Assembly (NCBI GenBank): GCA_000514715.1
Contig: AZWL01000001.1
Location: 806,186 to 870,185, forward strand
Origin: Streptomyces sp. CNH099
GTDB lineage: Bacteria > Actinomycetota > Actinomycetes > Streptomycetales > Streptomycetaceae
Direction of reading: 5' to 3'
Length of the DNA stretch: 64,000 nucleotides
Below the pieces are notes generated by a model. That model saw only the letters and a list, made by a program, of their open reading frames with translations. It was not told the DNA's origin and made no database searches. Positions 24,768 through 34,345 of the stretch are shown piece by piece. Position 1 is the first letter of the stretch. Each line of letters opens with the position of its first letter. Position numbers and translations under genes: made by a program.

Positions 24768-27700
24768 ATGCCTGATCCGCATACCCCGAAATCCTGTTTA
24801 TCGTCATGTATCGCCCAGTACCGTACGAGTCCGGCAGGACCCTTGGACGCCGCAGAGCCTTTCGATCTCTCCCGCCGCCGCTTCCTCCGAGCCACCGCCG
24901 CCGCAGGCGCGGTCACCACCACCGGTGCCGTTCTCGACGCACCGGGCGCGGTCGGGCGCGCCGCCGGCGGCGCGACCTTGTCGTTCACCGCCGCCACCAA
25001 CGGCTCCGCCGCCCTCGCCCCCGACGGCGATCACCTCGTCGCCGAGGTGCAGAACGTCCTGTGGTCGATCCCCCGGTCGGGTGGCAAGGCGGTTGCTCTC
25101 ACCACCGCCGGACTGGAGCCCAGCCGCCCGCACTTCGCGCCCGACGGCAGCCGCCTCGTCGTCTGCGCGTACCGCGGTGGCGGCTTCCACCTGTGGACGC
25201 TGCGCCCGGACGGTTCCGGACTCGCGCAGCTGACCGATGGGCCCTGGGACGACCGCGCGCCCGCCTGGTCTCCCGACGGCACGCGCATCGCCTTCTGCAC
25301 CGAGCGCGGTGGCGACGCGGTGGCCGGCAGTCCGTACCGCATCTGGGTGCTTCAGGTGGCCACCGGCGAGCTGACACAGCTGACCGGGCTGCCGGACCAG
25401 CCCGGTCCGCATCAGGGCGGCGCCTGGGAGGACTTCGACCCGGCCTGGTCGCCGGACGGCGCGCGGGTGTTCTTCGTACGCGCCGCGGTCGACAGCCGCG
25501 GCCCGCTCGCGGCCCGCACCGTCGCGTCCGTAGCCGCGCCCGCCCCGGGAGAGGTGCGAGTCGAGCACACGGAGACCACAGAGTCCCAGGTGATGGCTCC
25601 GGCGGTGAGCCCGGGCGGGCGGCTGGCGTATCTGCGTACGACCACGGCACCTTCGGCGTCGTGCACCCTCGTCGTCGACGGGGCGCCCGTCGACGTCGGT
25701 TCCGGGGGCGCCGGGGACGCGGATGTGGCGCCGGTGCCGCCACGCTGGATCTCCGGCGAGGAACTGCTGCTTACCGCAGGCGGGCAGTTCCGCATCCTCA
25801 ACCCCGCGGTTCCCTCGCGGGCGGAGACGGTCCCCTTCACCGCCGAGCTTCCGGTCGAGCGTCCCCGGTACCGGGCCAAGGAGTACGACTTCGAGGACGG
25901 CGGCGTGCGCCGGGTGCGCGCCGTGCACCTGCCCGCGCTGTCGCCCGACGGCCGGCGGCTGGCCTTCTGCGCGCTCGGCGCGCTGTGGATCGCGGACACC
26001 ACCGGCGGCCGGCGCCCGCGCAAGGTCCTGCAGGCGGACAGGACCCGCTACGTCCACGCCCCCGCGTGGACTCCCGACGGCCGCGGCCTGGTCTACGCAG
26101 ACGACCGCGACGGCCTGTTCGCCGTACGCCGCCGCGACCTCGCCTCCGGCGAGGAGACCGTGCTCGCCAGGGGCGGCCGGGTCTTCCCCGCGCTGTCCCC
26201 GGGCGGCCGGCGGCTCGCGTGCATCGACATGACCGGCAATCTCGTCGTGAGCGACCCGGACTCCGGTACGGAGAAGGTGCTCGCCGCGCCGCTCGGCGCG
26301 GGCGGACTGCCGGGCCGGCCAACCTGGTCACCCGACGGGCGGTACCTGGCGCTGTGCGACCGCAACCGGCTCAACCAGCGCTTCCGCGAGGGCTGCAACC
26401 TCATCCGTGTCGTCGACACCGCCTCCGGCGCCGCCCGCCTCCACCCCGTCGCGCCGCACACCTCGATCTCCGACCGCTACGACTCCGGCCCCGTCTGGTC
26501 ACCGGACGGCCGGTGGCTGGCGGTCGTCGCGGAGTCCGCGCTGTGGCTGCTGCCCGTACGGCCCGACGGCACACCGGACGGCACGCCGCGGCAGCTGACC
26601 GACGAGGCCGCCGACCACCCGTCGTTCTCCGGCGACGGACGGCGACTGGCGTACCTGTCGGCGGGGCGCGTGCGCCTGGTCGACCTCGCCACCGGCGCCG
26701 CTCGCACCGTGCGCGTCCCGCTCGACTACCGCCGCCCCGTCGCCCCCGACACCGTCCTGCACGCCGGCCGGCTCTGGGACGGCACCTCCGACGCCGTACG
26801 CGACGACGCCGACCTCGTCATCCGCCGCGGCCGGATCGCCGCCGTCGCACCGCACCGCGCCGGCCGCCCCGCGGCCCGCCGCGTCGACGCCTCCGCGCGC
26901 ACCGTCATCCCCGGGCTCTGGGACGCCCACTCCCACCCCTGGCAGTCCACCTACGGCGGCCGGCAGACCGCCCTGCAACTCGCGTACGGCATCACCACCG
27001 CCGTGTCGCTGGGCGGCTTCGCCTACGAACAGGCCCGCATCCGCGAGGCCGCCGACGCCGGCGACCTGGCCGGACCCCGGCTGCTGGCCACCGGCGAGCT
27101 GCTCGACGGCGCGCGTGTCGCGTACAGCATGAGCCGCGCCCACGGCACCCGGGCGGGCCTGCGCCGCTCGCTGGCGCGGGCGGAGGGGCTGGACTGGGAC
27201 TTCATCAAGACGTACGTGCGCGCACCCGGCTGGGTCATGGCCCAGGCCACGGCCTTCGCGCACGAGCGGCTCGGCGTACGCAGCGGCAGCCATCTGTGCT
27301 CCCCGGGGGTGCAGCTCGGCCAGGACCTGACGACACATCTGCAGGCCACACAGCGGTCGGAGTTCGGCCACGCCACGACCGCCACGGGCCGCTCGTACGC
27401 CGACCTCGTCGAGATCTACACCGCGACCGGCGACTTCCACCTCGTCGCCACCCCCTTCCCCGCCCTCGCCCTCCTCGGCGCCGACCCCGCCCTCGCCGCC
27501 GACCCGCGCGTGACCGCACTCATGCCGCCCTGGGACACCGCCGCCGTCGAACAGCGCGCCGGACAGCCGCCGACCGCCGCGGAACTGGCCACGCTGGCCA
27601 CGGAAATGGACGTCTACCGGCGGGTGCTGGCCGCCGGCGGCCTCGTCGCCCTCGGCACCGACCAACCCCTCGTGCCCGTCGGCCTCCACCTCCACCTCGC

Positions 27701-28028
27701 GCTGCGCGCCCTGCACCGCGCCGGCCTGTCCGCCGCCGAGGCGCTGCGCACCGCGACCGTGCTCCCAGCGCGGGTCTTCGGCGCGGCCGGGCACCTCGGC
27801 ACGCTGGAGCCGGGAAAGTACGCCGACCTGACGGTGATCGACGGCGACCCGTTCACCGACTTCGCCACGCTCGTACGTACCGAGGCGGTGCTGCGGGGCG
27901 GCAGGCCCTTCACACAGGCGGACCTGGTGCGCTCCTTCGAACCGGCGGCGGCCCTGCGGGACGGCGGCCACGGCGCCGCGACCGGCGAGGACTGGCTGGA
28001 GGCCGGACGGCTCATGCGCCCGCGATGA
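24768..28028 (+). CDS. Tat-exported TolB/PD40-propeller amidohydrolase
   Basis: About 1086 residues if started at ATG 24768 (TTG 24843 is an alternative closer to the signal). The N-terminus has a Tat motif S-R-R-R-F-L-R-A-T followed by an alanine-rich segment, so the protein is probably exported folded. Residues about 60-640 carry repeated PD40/TolB propeller motifs (S-P-D-G-T-R, A-P-D-G). The C-terminal part (about 650-1060) is an amidohydrolase with H-S-H in D-A-H-S-H-P-W, a lysine in F-I-K-T-Y and D in L-G-T-D-Q-P. Likely a metal-dependent hydrolase with a substrate-gating propeller. Convergent and overlapping by 17 bases with the VWA gene. Confidence 0.82.
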   Translation: MPDPHTPKSCLSSCIAQYRTSPAGPLDAAEPFDLSRRRFLRATAAAGAVTTTGAVLDAPGAVGRAAGGATLSFTAATNGSAALAPDGDHLVAEVQNVLWSIPRSGGKAVALTTAGLEPSRPHFAPDGSRLVVCAYRGGGFHLWTLRPDGSGLAQLTDGPWDDRAPAWSPDGTRIAFCTERGGDAVAGSPYRIWVLQVATGELTQLTGLPDQPGPHQGGAWEDFDPAWSPDGARVFFVRAAVDSRGPLAARTVASVAAPAPGEVRVEHTETTESQVMAPAVSPGGRLAYLRTTTAPSASCTLVVDGAPVDVGSGGAGDADVAPVPPRWISGEELLLTAGGQFRILNPAVPSRAETVPFTAELPVERPRYRAKEYDFEDGGVRRVRAVHLPALSPDGRRLAFCALGALWIADTTGGRRPRKVLQADRTRYVHAPAWTPDGRGLVYADDRDGLFAVRRRDLASGEETVLARGGRVFPALSPGGRRLACIDMTGNLVVSDPDSGTEKVLAAPLGAGGLPGRPTWSPDGRYLALCDRNRLNQRFREGCNLIRVVDTASGAARLHPVAPHTSISDRYDSGPVWSPDGRWLAVVAESALWLLPVRPDGTPDGTPRQLTDEAADHPSFSGDGRRLAYLSAGRVRLVDLATGAARTVRVPLDYRRPVAPDTVLHAGRLWDGTSDAVRDDADLVIRRGRIAAVAPHRAGRPAARRVDASARTVIPGLWDAHSHPWQSTYGGRQTALQLAYGITTAVSLGGFAYEQARIREAADAGDLAGPRLLATGELLDGARVAYSMSRAHGTRAGLRRSLARAEGLDWDFIKTYVRAPGWVMAQATAFAHERLGVRSGSHLCSPGVQLGQDLTTHLQATQRSEFGHATTATGRSYADLVEIYTATGDFHLVATPFPALALLGADPALAADPRVTALMPPWDTAAVEQRAGQPPTAAELATLATEMDVYRRVLAAGGLVALGTDQPLVPVGLHLHLALRALHRAGLSAAEALRTATVLPARVFGAAGHLGTLEPGKYADLTVIDGDPFTDFATLVRTEAVLRGGRPFTQADLVRSFEPAAALRDGGHGAATGEDWLEAGRLMRPR

Positions 28029-28782
28029 TGCCTGCGGCGCGTGCGGCGCGCAGCCAGTCCGGGAACTCGCTCGTCAGGGCCTCGTAAAGTGCCGCGTCGG
28101 ACAGGGCCTCGGGGGCGGTACCGGCCGGGAAGAAGCCGGCGTTGTCCACAACCCGCTTGGCCGGAACCGGTAGCTCGTCGAGCTTGCGCAGGAAATCGAA
28201 CTGCTTGTTCTCCGGATCGCCGAACCCTACGAACTGCCAGAAGATCGGCAGCCGGGCAGCGGTGCACAGCACGTGCTCGGCCGCGGTGCGGGACGTGGGG
28301 CCGCCGTCCGTCTGGAAGATCACCAGGGCGGGTGCGGCCGCACCCGAGGCCGAGTAGTGATCGATGACGGCCTGCATGGCCAGATGGTAGTTCGTCCGCC
28401 CCATGGGCCCGAAACTGCCGTGCAGCGCGCCGATACGTCCCTCGTACTCCTGCAGGTTCAGCTCGGCGAGGCCGTCGACGTCGGTGGAGAAGAAGACGAC
28501 GGGCACCGTGCCGTCGTCGTCGAGGTGCGCCGACAGCCCCAGCGCCTGCTCCGCCAGTTGCTGGACGGTGCCGTTCCTGTAGTGGCTGCTCATGCTGCGA
28601 GAGCGGTCGAGCACCAGGTACACGGCGGCGCGCTGCCCGGACAGGCCGGTCTTCTCCAGGGAGATGCCCGCGGTCTTGTACAGGTCGACCAGGCGCGGCG
28701 CGGCGGCTCGGACCTTCTCCAAGCTGATGGCCGAACTCTCGGCGGGCGGCCGATGCCGCGGCCTGGTGTAATCGATCGCCAT
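28012..28782 (-). CDS. VWA-domain protein, TerF-like
   Basis: A 256-residue protein with a von Willebrand A domain. The metal-ion-dependent adhesion site is D59-R-S61-R-S63, followed by conserved T and D later (F-S-T-D-V-D-G, Q-T-D-G-G). Such proteins occur in tellurium-resistance/stress (Ter) systems, where they bind calcium. Start ATG 28782 follows GGGGGA. No ter-type neighbours are present, so the exact system is unknown. Overlaps the amidohydrolase end on the opposite strand. Confidence 0.75.
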   Translation of the reverse strand: MAIDYTRPRHRPPAESSAISLEKVRAAAPRLVDLYKTAGISLEKTGLSGQRAAVYLVLDRSRSMSSHYRNGTVQQLAEQALGLSAHLDDDGTVPVVFFSTDVDGLAELNLQEYEGRIGALHGSFGPMGRTNYHLAMQAVIDHYSASGAAAPALVIFQTDGGPTSRTAAEHVLCTAARLPIFWQFVGFGDPENKQFDFLRKLDELPVPAKRVVDNAGFFPAGTAPEALSDAALYEALTSEFPDWLRAARAAGIIAGA

Positions 28783-28931
28783 GGTGGATCCCCCGGAGCG
28801 GACGGACAGAGAGCGCCCACGGTACGTCGACGGGGCTGACAGCAGGAGGGGCCGACCGGCCCCGGCTGCGCCGCGGCGCACGGCGCCATCCGTCCGCACG
28901 GTGGTGCCGGGCGGCGGTACGCGGGAGTCGA

Positions 28932-28955
28932 GGGCCGGAGTCGAGGCTCCGGCCC
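28932..28955 (-). terminator. Terminator of RICIN/beta-helix gene
   Basis: GGGCCGGAG (28932-28940), loop TCGAGG, CTCCGGCCC (28947-28955). It lies 20 bases past the stop of the lectin gene that reads toward it, the right place for a terminator. Confidence 0.65.
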
Positions 28956-28974
28956 CCGGGTAAGAGGTCCTGTC

Positions 28975-30543
28975 TCAGCAGATGTCCCTGCTCGCGTTGC
29001 CGGAGATGTTCCAGGTGGTGTTGTCGCCGCAGGGCGACTCCCGCACCGATGTGTTGTTCACGGTGAGGGTGATCGAGACGTCCCGCGTGTTGGGGAACTC
29101 GGAGCGCGCGGCGATACGCACCTCGCCGCCGCCGTTGACCGTGCCGCCCTGGATGGTGACGTTGTAGCAGTTCTCGATCAGGATCGAGTTGTTGCCGTTG
29201 TTCGCCAGATCGACCGAGCGGATGAGCAGACCGCCCGACTGCGAGACGCAGAAGATGCCGCGGCCGCCGCCCCGCGAGATGACCCGGTCGACGGTGATGT
29301 TGGTGTTGTACGAGCCGTTGGAGAGGCGCCCGTTGGTGTTGGCGGTGCGGAAGGTGGCGTACCCGGTGCCGGAGGCGACGTTGTCGCCGTCGACCGTGCC
29401 GATCTGGGCGTTGCGCGTGTTGTTGAGCAGCAGCCCGCTGTAGCCGACGTTGCGCGCCACGACGGTGCCGATGCGCAGCCCGTCGACGTTCCAGGTCTCC
29501 ACGCCGTGGTTGCCCGTGCCCGAGACGGCGACGTGGTCCATGCTCACGTTGGTGCTTCCGGGCTGGTCACGCTCGAAGCGGATGCCGAGGCCGCCGCTGA
29601 GGTTGAGGTTGATCTGTCCGAGGTGGAGGCCGTTCATGCCGTAGAAGCGCATCCCGAAGTAGGGGCTGCCGGTCATGTTCATGTACGGGATGGACACGTT
29701 GGTACCGTTCACCGCCTCGACAGCGCCGCGTCCGGAGAGGTTGCCGACGTTCATCGTGCCGCAGACCTCGAGGGCGGTGTGGCTGGGCAGCGTGACGGCC
29801 GAGTTCCCGATGGAGCCCGAGGCCATGACGGACACGCGCTGCTGGGTGTTGCGGCCGGAGGTGAGGGAGTTGACCGCGGCCTGGATGGCCGCGCGGTAGT
29901 CGCCGCCGGTGTAGACGGTGCTCGAGCCGTTGCGGGCGGTGTAGTCGCCGCTGCTGCCGGTCACCGTGGCGTTCGGGGTGCCGGCCCCGCAGTCGCCGCC
30001 TGGACCGCCCCCGTCGGCCCTGACCAGCTGCCACTGCTGGTTGGCAGCTCCGGTCGGGGTGTACTGGGAGATCCGGTCGCCCGGGGTCGTCGAATGTTCC
30101 CAGACGTCCAGGGCTTTACCGGAGTGGCGGTTGACCAGGGTGGCGTAGCCGCCGCTCTCCTGGACCTGCCACTGCTGGTTGGCGCCGTTGACATCGTTCC
30201 ACTGCACCATCGTGGCGCCGTCGTCGGCGCTCCACTCGTACGTCTCCAGCACATGGCCGGAGTGCCGGGCCTGGATACGGTAGTAGCCACCGCCGGCGTC
30301 GATGAACCGAAACTGCTGGTTGGTGGCGTTCGTGGGGTTCCACTGGACAAGCTGTGCGCCCGGTTCCGTCGAGGCCCCCTCGACATCGAGCGCCAGGCCG
30401 GAGTGCCGGCTGATCAGGTTGTACCAGACACCGGTCTCGACGGCCTGAGCCGAGGGAACCGCGACCAGGGAGATGACCACCCCGACGACAGCGGCGAGGA
30501 GGGCCGAGGTGAGGGTGAGGAGTTTTCGTCCAGTTCGGGGCAT
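28975..30543 (-). CDS. Secreted RICIN-domain (CBM13-like) protein with parallel beta-helix
   Basis: A 522-residue protein. A Sec signal peptide spans residues 1-34 (basic start, hydrophobic core, A-Q-A cleavage). Residues about 38-178 form a ricin-type lectin domain with three N-Q-Q-F/W repeats. Residues about 195-520 are rich in Asn, Gly and Val/Ile with many short repeats, as in right-handed beta-helix pectate-lyase-like proteins. It probably binds and degrades plant or microbial polysaccharide outside the cell. Followed by a hairpin terminator. Confidence 0.82.
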   Translation of the reverse strand: MPRTGRKLLTLTSALLAAVVGVVISLVAVPSAQAVETGVWYNLISRHSGLALDVEGASTEPGAQLVQWNPTNATNQQFRFIDAGGGYYRIQARHSGHVLETYEWSADDGATMVQWNDVNGANQQWQVQESGGYATLVNRHSGKALDVWEHSTTPGDRISQYTPTGAANQQWQLVRADGGGPGGDCGAGTPNATVTGSSGDYTARNGSSTVYTGGDYRAAIQAAVNSLTSGRNTQQRVSVMASGSIGNSAVTLPSHTALEVCGTMNVGNLSGRGAVEAVNGTNVSIPYMNMTGSPYFGMRFYGMNGLHLGQINLNLSGGLGIRFERDQPGSTNVSMDHVAVSGTGNHGVETWNVDGLRIGTVVARNVGYSGLLLNNTRNAQIGTVDGDNVASGTGYATFRTANTNGRLSNGSYNTNITVDRVISRGGGRGIFCVSQSGGLLIRSVDLANNGNNSILIENCYNVTIQGGTVNGGGEVRIAARSEFPNTRDVSITLTVNNTSVRESPCGDNTTWNISGNASRDIC

Positions 30544-30821
30544 GGGGCTCCTTCGCTACATGGCGGTCTGCGGACGGGAAACCGCTCGGCGGCACGCGGC
30601 GCGCGAGCCACCTGGTCGACAAGTGGTTGCCGGGCCGCACGGATTGGTTGCCGGGCCGGACAGAAAAGATGCGCATGCCTGCCCCGTACGGCGTCCCGCC
30701 GGGCAGTGGTCGCGCGGCGGGCCGGGCGGCGCCGAGCCCGTCCTGCGCGGCGTGGAGCTGACCGTGTCGGCCGGTGGCACGCCCGCCCTGGTGGGTGCCT
30801 GCCGAACCCGGCGCGCCGGGC
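30544..30821. other. Intergenic region before recombinase remnant
   Basis: No gene. It holds the promoter area of the lectin gene (reading left) and a short repeat: GGTTGCCGGGCCG occurs twice around 30625-30658. Nothing else recognised. Confidence 0.3.
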
Positions 30822-31112
30822 ATGCGGGTGGGCAGCCAGGCGACCGAGCGGCAGGCGCGGGGTGGGTTGCGGTTTGCGCGCTACGGGCGGGTGTCGGCGG
30901 AGGACTTCCAGGCCCCGGAGACGTCCCCGGGCCGGCGGCTGCTGCGCGCGCAGGCGCTTGTCGCCGGGCAGGCGGTTCACCGCCGAGCTCTTCGACGTCG
31001 GGCACAACGGGTGCTGCCCTGGCCCCGCCGCCCGGAAGCCGCCCGGCTCATCGACGCTCTGGCAGACCCGAGCCCAGACTTCGACGCGGTGGTGATCGGC
31101 TCCGGCGAGCGT
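30822..31112 (+). pseudogene. Serine recombinase (resolvase/integrase) remnant
   Basis: Three reading frames joined give the N-terminal catalytic domain of a large serine recombinase: R-F-A-R-Y-G-R-V-S (reaction serine), L-L-R-A-Q-A-L-V-A-G-Q, then after a shift T-A-E-L-F-D-V-G-H, and after a second shift R-V-L-P-W-P-R-R-P-E-A-A and F-D-A-V-V-I-G. At least two frameshifts and no C-terminal half exist. The fragment ends at about 31112, where an unrelated coding piece begins, so it marks an old insertion or deletion point. Confidence 0.7.
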
Positions 31113-31304
31113 GAACGCCGGAGACCTGCGGCGATCGGCCCAGGCGGTCGGGGACCCGATCGTCGTGCTGGGACCGAAGGGAGCGGGCCCGGTCTCACCG
31201 GAGCAGTTCGCCGACTGGTCGCGCGATCGGGGATCAGGCTGGTCCCGCGCTCCTGGCACCCGATCAGCGACGGGCTGATGGTGGTCGAGGAGGACGCCGG
31301 GTGA
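31111..31304 (+). pseudogene. Orphan coding fragment coupled to MarR gene
   Basis: A short coding piece of about 64 residues with D-P-I-V-V-L-G-P-K-G-A-G-P-V and, in a second frame after about 31225, L-V-P-R-S-W-H-P-I-S-D-G-L-M-V-V. The two halves need one frame shift. Its end overlaps the MarR start by GTGA. It is probably the C-terminal end of a gene truncated by the recombinase remnant. Family not recognised. Confidence 0.45.
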
Positions 31305-31741
31305 CCGCACCAGGGCCTGGTCGGGTCCTCTTCGACTTCGTCCGACACCGGTCACGCAGATCCGTGACCGGTGACCCGGGACTCGCCGAACGAAGGAGGC
31401 TGGTGCTCGTCGCCGAGGCTGTCGGGTCCTTGACCGCGCGGGGAGAAGCGGCAACTGTGAACTCGGTCGCGCACACGATCGGTATCGACCAGAGCGGTGC
31501 GTCGCGTCTGATCAAGAGTGCGACCGCGGCCGGCTGCCTCGTGAGGGAGGCGTCCGCCTCTGACGGTCGACGCCGGGAGCTGTCCCTCACGCCCGCAGGC
31601 GGGTCCATGCTGGACCGGGCCCATCGGTGGCAGGAGGAGATCTTCCGCCACCTGTCCGCCGACTGGCCCGAGCGCCGCCGCCGCGAGTTCCAGCAGGCCA
31701 TGACCGACCTGATGGACCACTCCTACGAGCTCGGCACATGA
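31301..31741 (+). CDS. MarR-family transcriptional regulator
   Basis: A 146-residue winged-helix protein. The helix-turn-helix is V-N-S-V-A-H-T-I-G-I-D-Q-S-G-A-S-R-L-I and the wing is S-A-S-D-G-R-R-R-E-L, followed by L-T-P-A-G. GTG 31301 overlaps a preceding fragment's stop. Its upstream partner gene has been damaged, so its present target is unclear. An IS5-like remnant follows. Confidence 0.8.
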   Translation: MTAPGPGRVLFDFVRHRSRRSVTGDPGLAERRRLVLVAEAVGSLTARGEAATVNSVAHTIGIDQSGASRLIKSATAAGCLVREASASDGRRRELSLTPAGGSMLDRAHRWQEEIFRHLSADWPERRRREFQQAMTDLMDHSYELGT

Positions 31742-31793
31742 CCCACGCGAACGCGCCACTGAGCCTTGAAGGACGACGCCGCTTGATCGCGCG

Positions 31794-31960
31794 GTGCACC
31801 ACCTGACCGATCGCGCACCTCGCGGCGGGTGGTCGACGAAGCTGCACCTGGCCTGCGCGGACGGGCAGAGGCCGTTGCCGCTGGTCCTCAGCGCCGGGCA
31901 GGCGGGCGATGCTCCGCGGTTCGAGGCGGTGGTGGCCGCTACTTCGCAACACGCCCTGGC
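31794..31960 (+). pseudogene. IS5-family transposase remnant
   Basis: A short stretch, G-G-W-S-T-K-L-H-L-A-C then L-V-L-S-A-G-Q-A-G-D-A, matches the central part of IS5-group (DDE) transposases. No N-terminal part, catalytic triad or terminal inverted repeats are seen. It is a relic of about 55 residues. Confidence 0.65.
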
Positions 31961-32078
31961 CGACTGCGGGACCACGTCGAGCAGCGGGAGGGCGCGTTGC
32001 GCACGAGGGGATCCCGATCTGCGACTACGTTGCTGATGAGCAACCGCTGGATGCCACGCAGCGAACCGGGAGCCCGTG

Positions 32079-32918
32079 ATGGTCGAGAACCCAGGCAAGG
32101 CGCAACCGCCGGTGGCCGACCGCGCCGCCTTCGAGCAGCAGTTGGCGGAGCTGCGCGAGAGGGAGAAGGCGCACACCCGCGAAGGCGACGCGATCGCCGC
32201 CGCGCGCCGCAGGCTCCCCATGGTCGAGGTGGCCGCGGACAGCACGTTGCTGGGGCCGAACGGCCCCGTGACGCTCCTGGACGCGTTCGAAGGACGGCGT
32301 CAGATGATCGCCTACTACTTCATGTGGTGGCCGGGCCGGCCGGCCGCCGAGCAGTGCGAAGGCTGCACCTGGGTGATGAGCCACATGGTCGAGCTGGCCT
32401 ACCTGCACTCCCGCGACATCACCTTCGCCGTACTCTGCCAGGGGCGGAACACCGCCTACGGCTTCGGGGACGCGCAGACGTCGTACAAGGAGAGCCTGCG
32501 CTACCGAGCCTTCATGGGCTGGACGATGCCGTGGTACTCCGCCCAGCCCTCGCTCGAATCGCTTCTTGCCGGCCGGGAGCTGGGCTTGTTCCACCTGGTG
32601 TGCTACCTGCGCGACGGCGACCGTGTCTTCGAAACCTACTGGACCAAGCGCCGCGGGGCCGAGGTGGTGGACAACAGCTACGCGCTCATGGATCTCACGG
32701 CGTTCGGGCGCCAGGAGGACTGGGAGGACTCACCGGCAGGCTGGCCGCGCCTCGGGCAGGCCACCCGGACGCTGGGCGGGGCCCCCGGTTGGCCGACGCT
32801 GCGGGAGTGGCCCGGTGGACGTCCCACAGCACAGTGGCCGCGCATCGACGCCCACCGCTCCGACGACCTGGGCACCACCGGCACGGACCCGGCGACCGAG
32901 CCCGGTCACTGCCACTGA
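32079..32918 (+). CDS. DUF899-family thioredoxin-like protein
   Basis: A 279-residue DUF899 protein: N-terminal helical segment with A-E-L-R-E-R-E-K-A-H, then the thioredoxin-like core with Y-Y-F-M-W-W-P and a single C-E-G-C pair (a CxxC motif), D-I-T-F-A-V and Y-W-T-K-R-R-G. The CxxC suggests redox or dithiol chemistry. ATG 32079 (GTG 32076 also possible) follows GGGAG. Function of the family is unestablished. Flanked by mobile remnants. Confidence 0.78.
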   Translation: MVENPGKAQPPVADRAAFEQQLAELREREKAHTREGDAIAAARRRLPMVEVAADSTLLGPNGPVTLLDAFEGRRQMIAYYFMWWPGRPAAEQCEGCTWVMSHMVELAYLHSRDITFAVLCQGRNTAYGFGDAQTSYKESLRYRAFMGWTMPWYSAQPSLESLLAGRELGLFHLVCYLRDGDRVFETYWTKRRGAEVVDNSYALMDLTAFGRQEDWEDSPAGWPRLGQATRTLGGAPGWPTLREWPGGRPTAQWPRIDAHRSDDLGTTGTDPATEPGHCH

Positions 32919-32970
32919 GAGCCCGGCCCGGCGGGTGCCGTCGCGCAGAGGCGGAGCAACTGCTCCGGTG

Positions 32971-33621
32971 TCAGGAGCCGTCGCGGAGGTCGGTGAGGCG
33001 CTCGGGCAGGAAGCGGATCTCGTCGAAAGCCACGCTGCAGCCGTCGCCGGTCGGCGACTGTCCCTCGAAGCCGATCCGGACGCGCGACGCCTCCTCATCG
33101 AGGACGAACACCCGGATCATCTGCCAGAACACGCCGTCGAGCGAGGCATGGTAGGCATAGACCCGGTCGATGCGCGAGACCCGCAGCCACACCGACCGGC
33201 CGGGCACCACGAAGGCGTTCGCGTCGTCGGAGACGCCGCGGCAGACGACGGACACGACCATGGGCTCACGGGCAGGTGAGAACTCGAAGCACAACTTGCC
33301 CCAACGCCGCTCGTCCAGCCAGAGCAGCAGGACACCTGCGTCAAAGGTCGAGGCGAAGCCCACCGTCACGCGCGCGCTGAACTGGAAGTCTTCCGCTGGC
33401 GCGTCGCCGAGCAGAGTCGCTGCGTTGAGCATCGACTCCGCACTCGACCCGGCGCCCTCGCCTGTACCGGCGGAGCCACCGCCCGGGTCGATGAAGATGT
33501 CCGTGCGCGCCTGCGCCGACACCCTCACCGCACCGGTCTCGTCATCGACCTGCCACAACTCCGCAGACGACGGTACGAGTGGAAACGGCACGCCCGGAAC
33601 CGCCAAGCCCTCCACCATCAC
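32971..33621 (-). CDS. DUF1349-family beta-sandwich protein
   Basis: A 216-residue protein of the DUF1349 family, a concanavalin-like beta-sandwich fold: T-D-I-F-I-D-P, F-S-A-R-V-T-V, D-A-G-V-L-L-L-W and R-I-G-F-E-G-Q strands are characteristic. Probably binds carbohydrate or glycoside but no signal peptide is visible, so it is cytoplasmic. Start GTG 33621 or ATG 33618. Convergent with the DUF899 gene. Confidence 0.75.
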   Translation of the reverse strand: MMVEGLAVPGVPFPLVPSSAELWQVDDETGAVRVSAQARTDIFIDPGGGSAGTGEGAGSSAESMLNAATLLGDAPAEDFQFSARVTVGFASTFDAGVLLLWLDERRWGKLCFEFSPAREPMVVSVVCRGVSDDANAFVVPGRSVWLRVSRIDRVYAYHASLDGVFWQMIRVFVLDEEASRVRIGFEGQSPTGDGCSVAFDEIRFLPERLTDLRDGS

Positions 33622-34345
33622 ACGAGGCTACTACGCCACAGCTCCACCAAACCGCCCCGGACGACCCTCCCGCGCCTCCTGCGCGCTGTGCACCGGAACC
33701 GACGCCGTTCGCAGTAGAAGAGAATGAGCGTTCTCAACCGGCCGGACAAGCTGGGCAGCGGGCACCTACCGGCACATCGCCTGCAATGCGTGACGCAGTG
33801 CCGCCCGGGTACTCGGGCTGGTTGCGGCCGCGTCCGGCGTGATCGAATTGCCCGCCAACTGGTCTACAACGTCGTACAGTTGGACTTACGGCCAGGGCCG
33901 GTGACCCGTCTCCCCCATCTGCCGGTCCTGGCCGTCCTCGCGGGCAACCGCGACCAGGGCCGCCCCAGACGAGCCGGGCAGGCGAACGATCTCGTTGTCA
34001 CGCTTCAGCGGGCGGACGCGCGGTGGCCCGGTCGGGCCACGGCGCGCCCCTCTCCGCGTTGAGCAGTGCGAAGAACGACTCGGCAGCGGCGTTGTCGAAG
34101 CACGAGCCGGTTCTTCCCCCACTCTGCCGCGGTCCCAACCAGCACATCTCGCGGCGTAGTTCGCCCCTCGCGCATGCGGGCGCCCAAGGCCGGACGGCGC
34201 CGCGGCGGGGGCCCACCGGTGATGCTCTGAGGGAGCCGGTCGGACGGTGGTTCGTGCCGGGCGGCTCTGCCCCGTGTGTCGGGCAGGTGGCCAGCATGGG
34301 AAGGGAGAAGAGCTGGTCGAACCCTGGGGTGCGTGAAGGGGCGGG
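33622..34345. other. Intergenic region with IS3-like remnant, left border of metabolic island
   Basis: No intact gene. The minus strand near 34064-34112 encodes a short IS3-type transposase fragment. The rest shows no recognised family. AT-richer bases around 33840-33890 (GAATTGCCC, TGGACTTAC) may be a promoter. The pfl operon promoter should lie between 34200 and 34345. Confidence 0.4.
34020..34112 (-). pseudogene. IS3-family transposase remnant
   Basis: The minus strand reads G-S-C-F-D-N-A-A-A-E-S-F-F-A-L-L-N-A-E, the DNA-cutting core of IS3-type integrase domains (normally G-S-C-x-D-N-A-x-A-E-S). No flanking transposase or repeats remain. Confidence 0.7.

Noticed and set aside
31111..31304. 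Intact gene for a small protein before the MarR regulator
   Set aside because: The recognisable parts lie in two frames, so at present it cannot be one protein.
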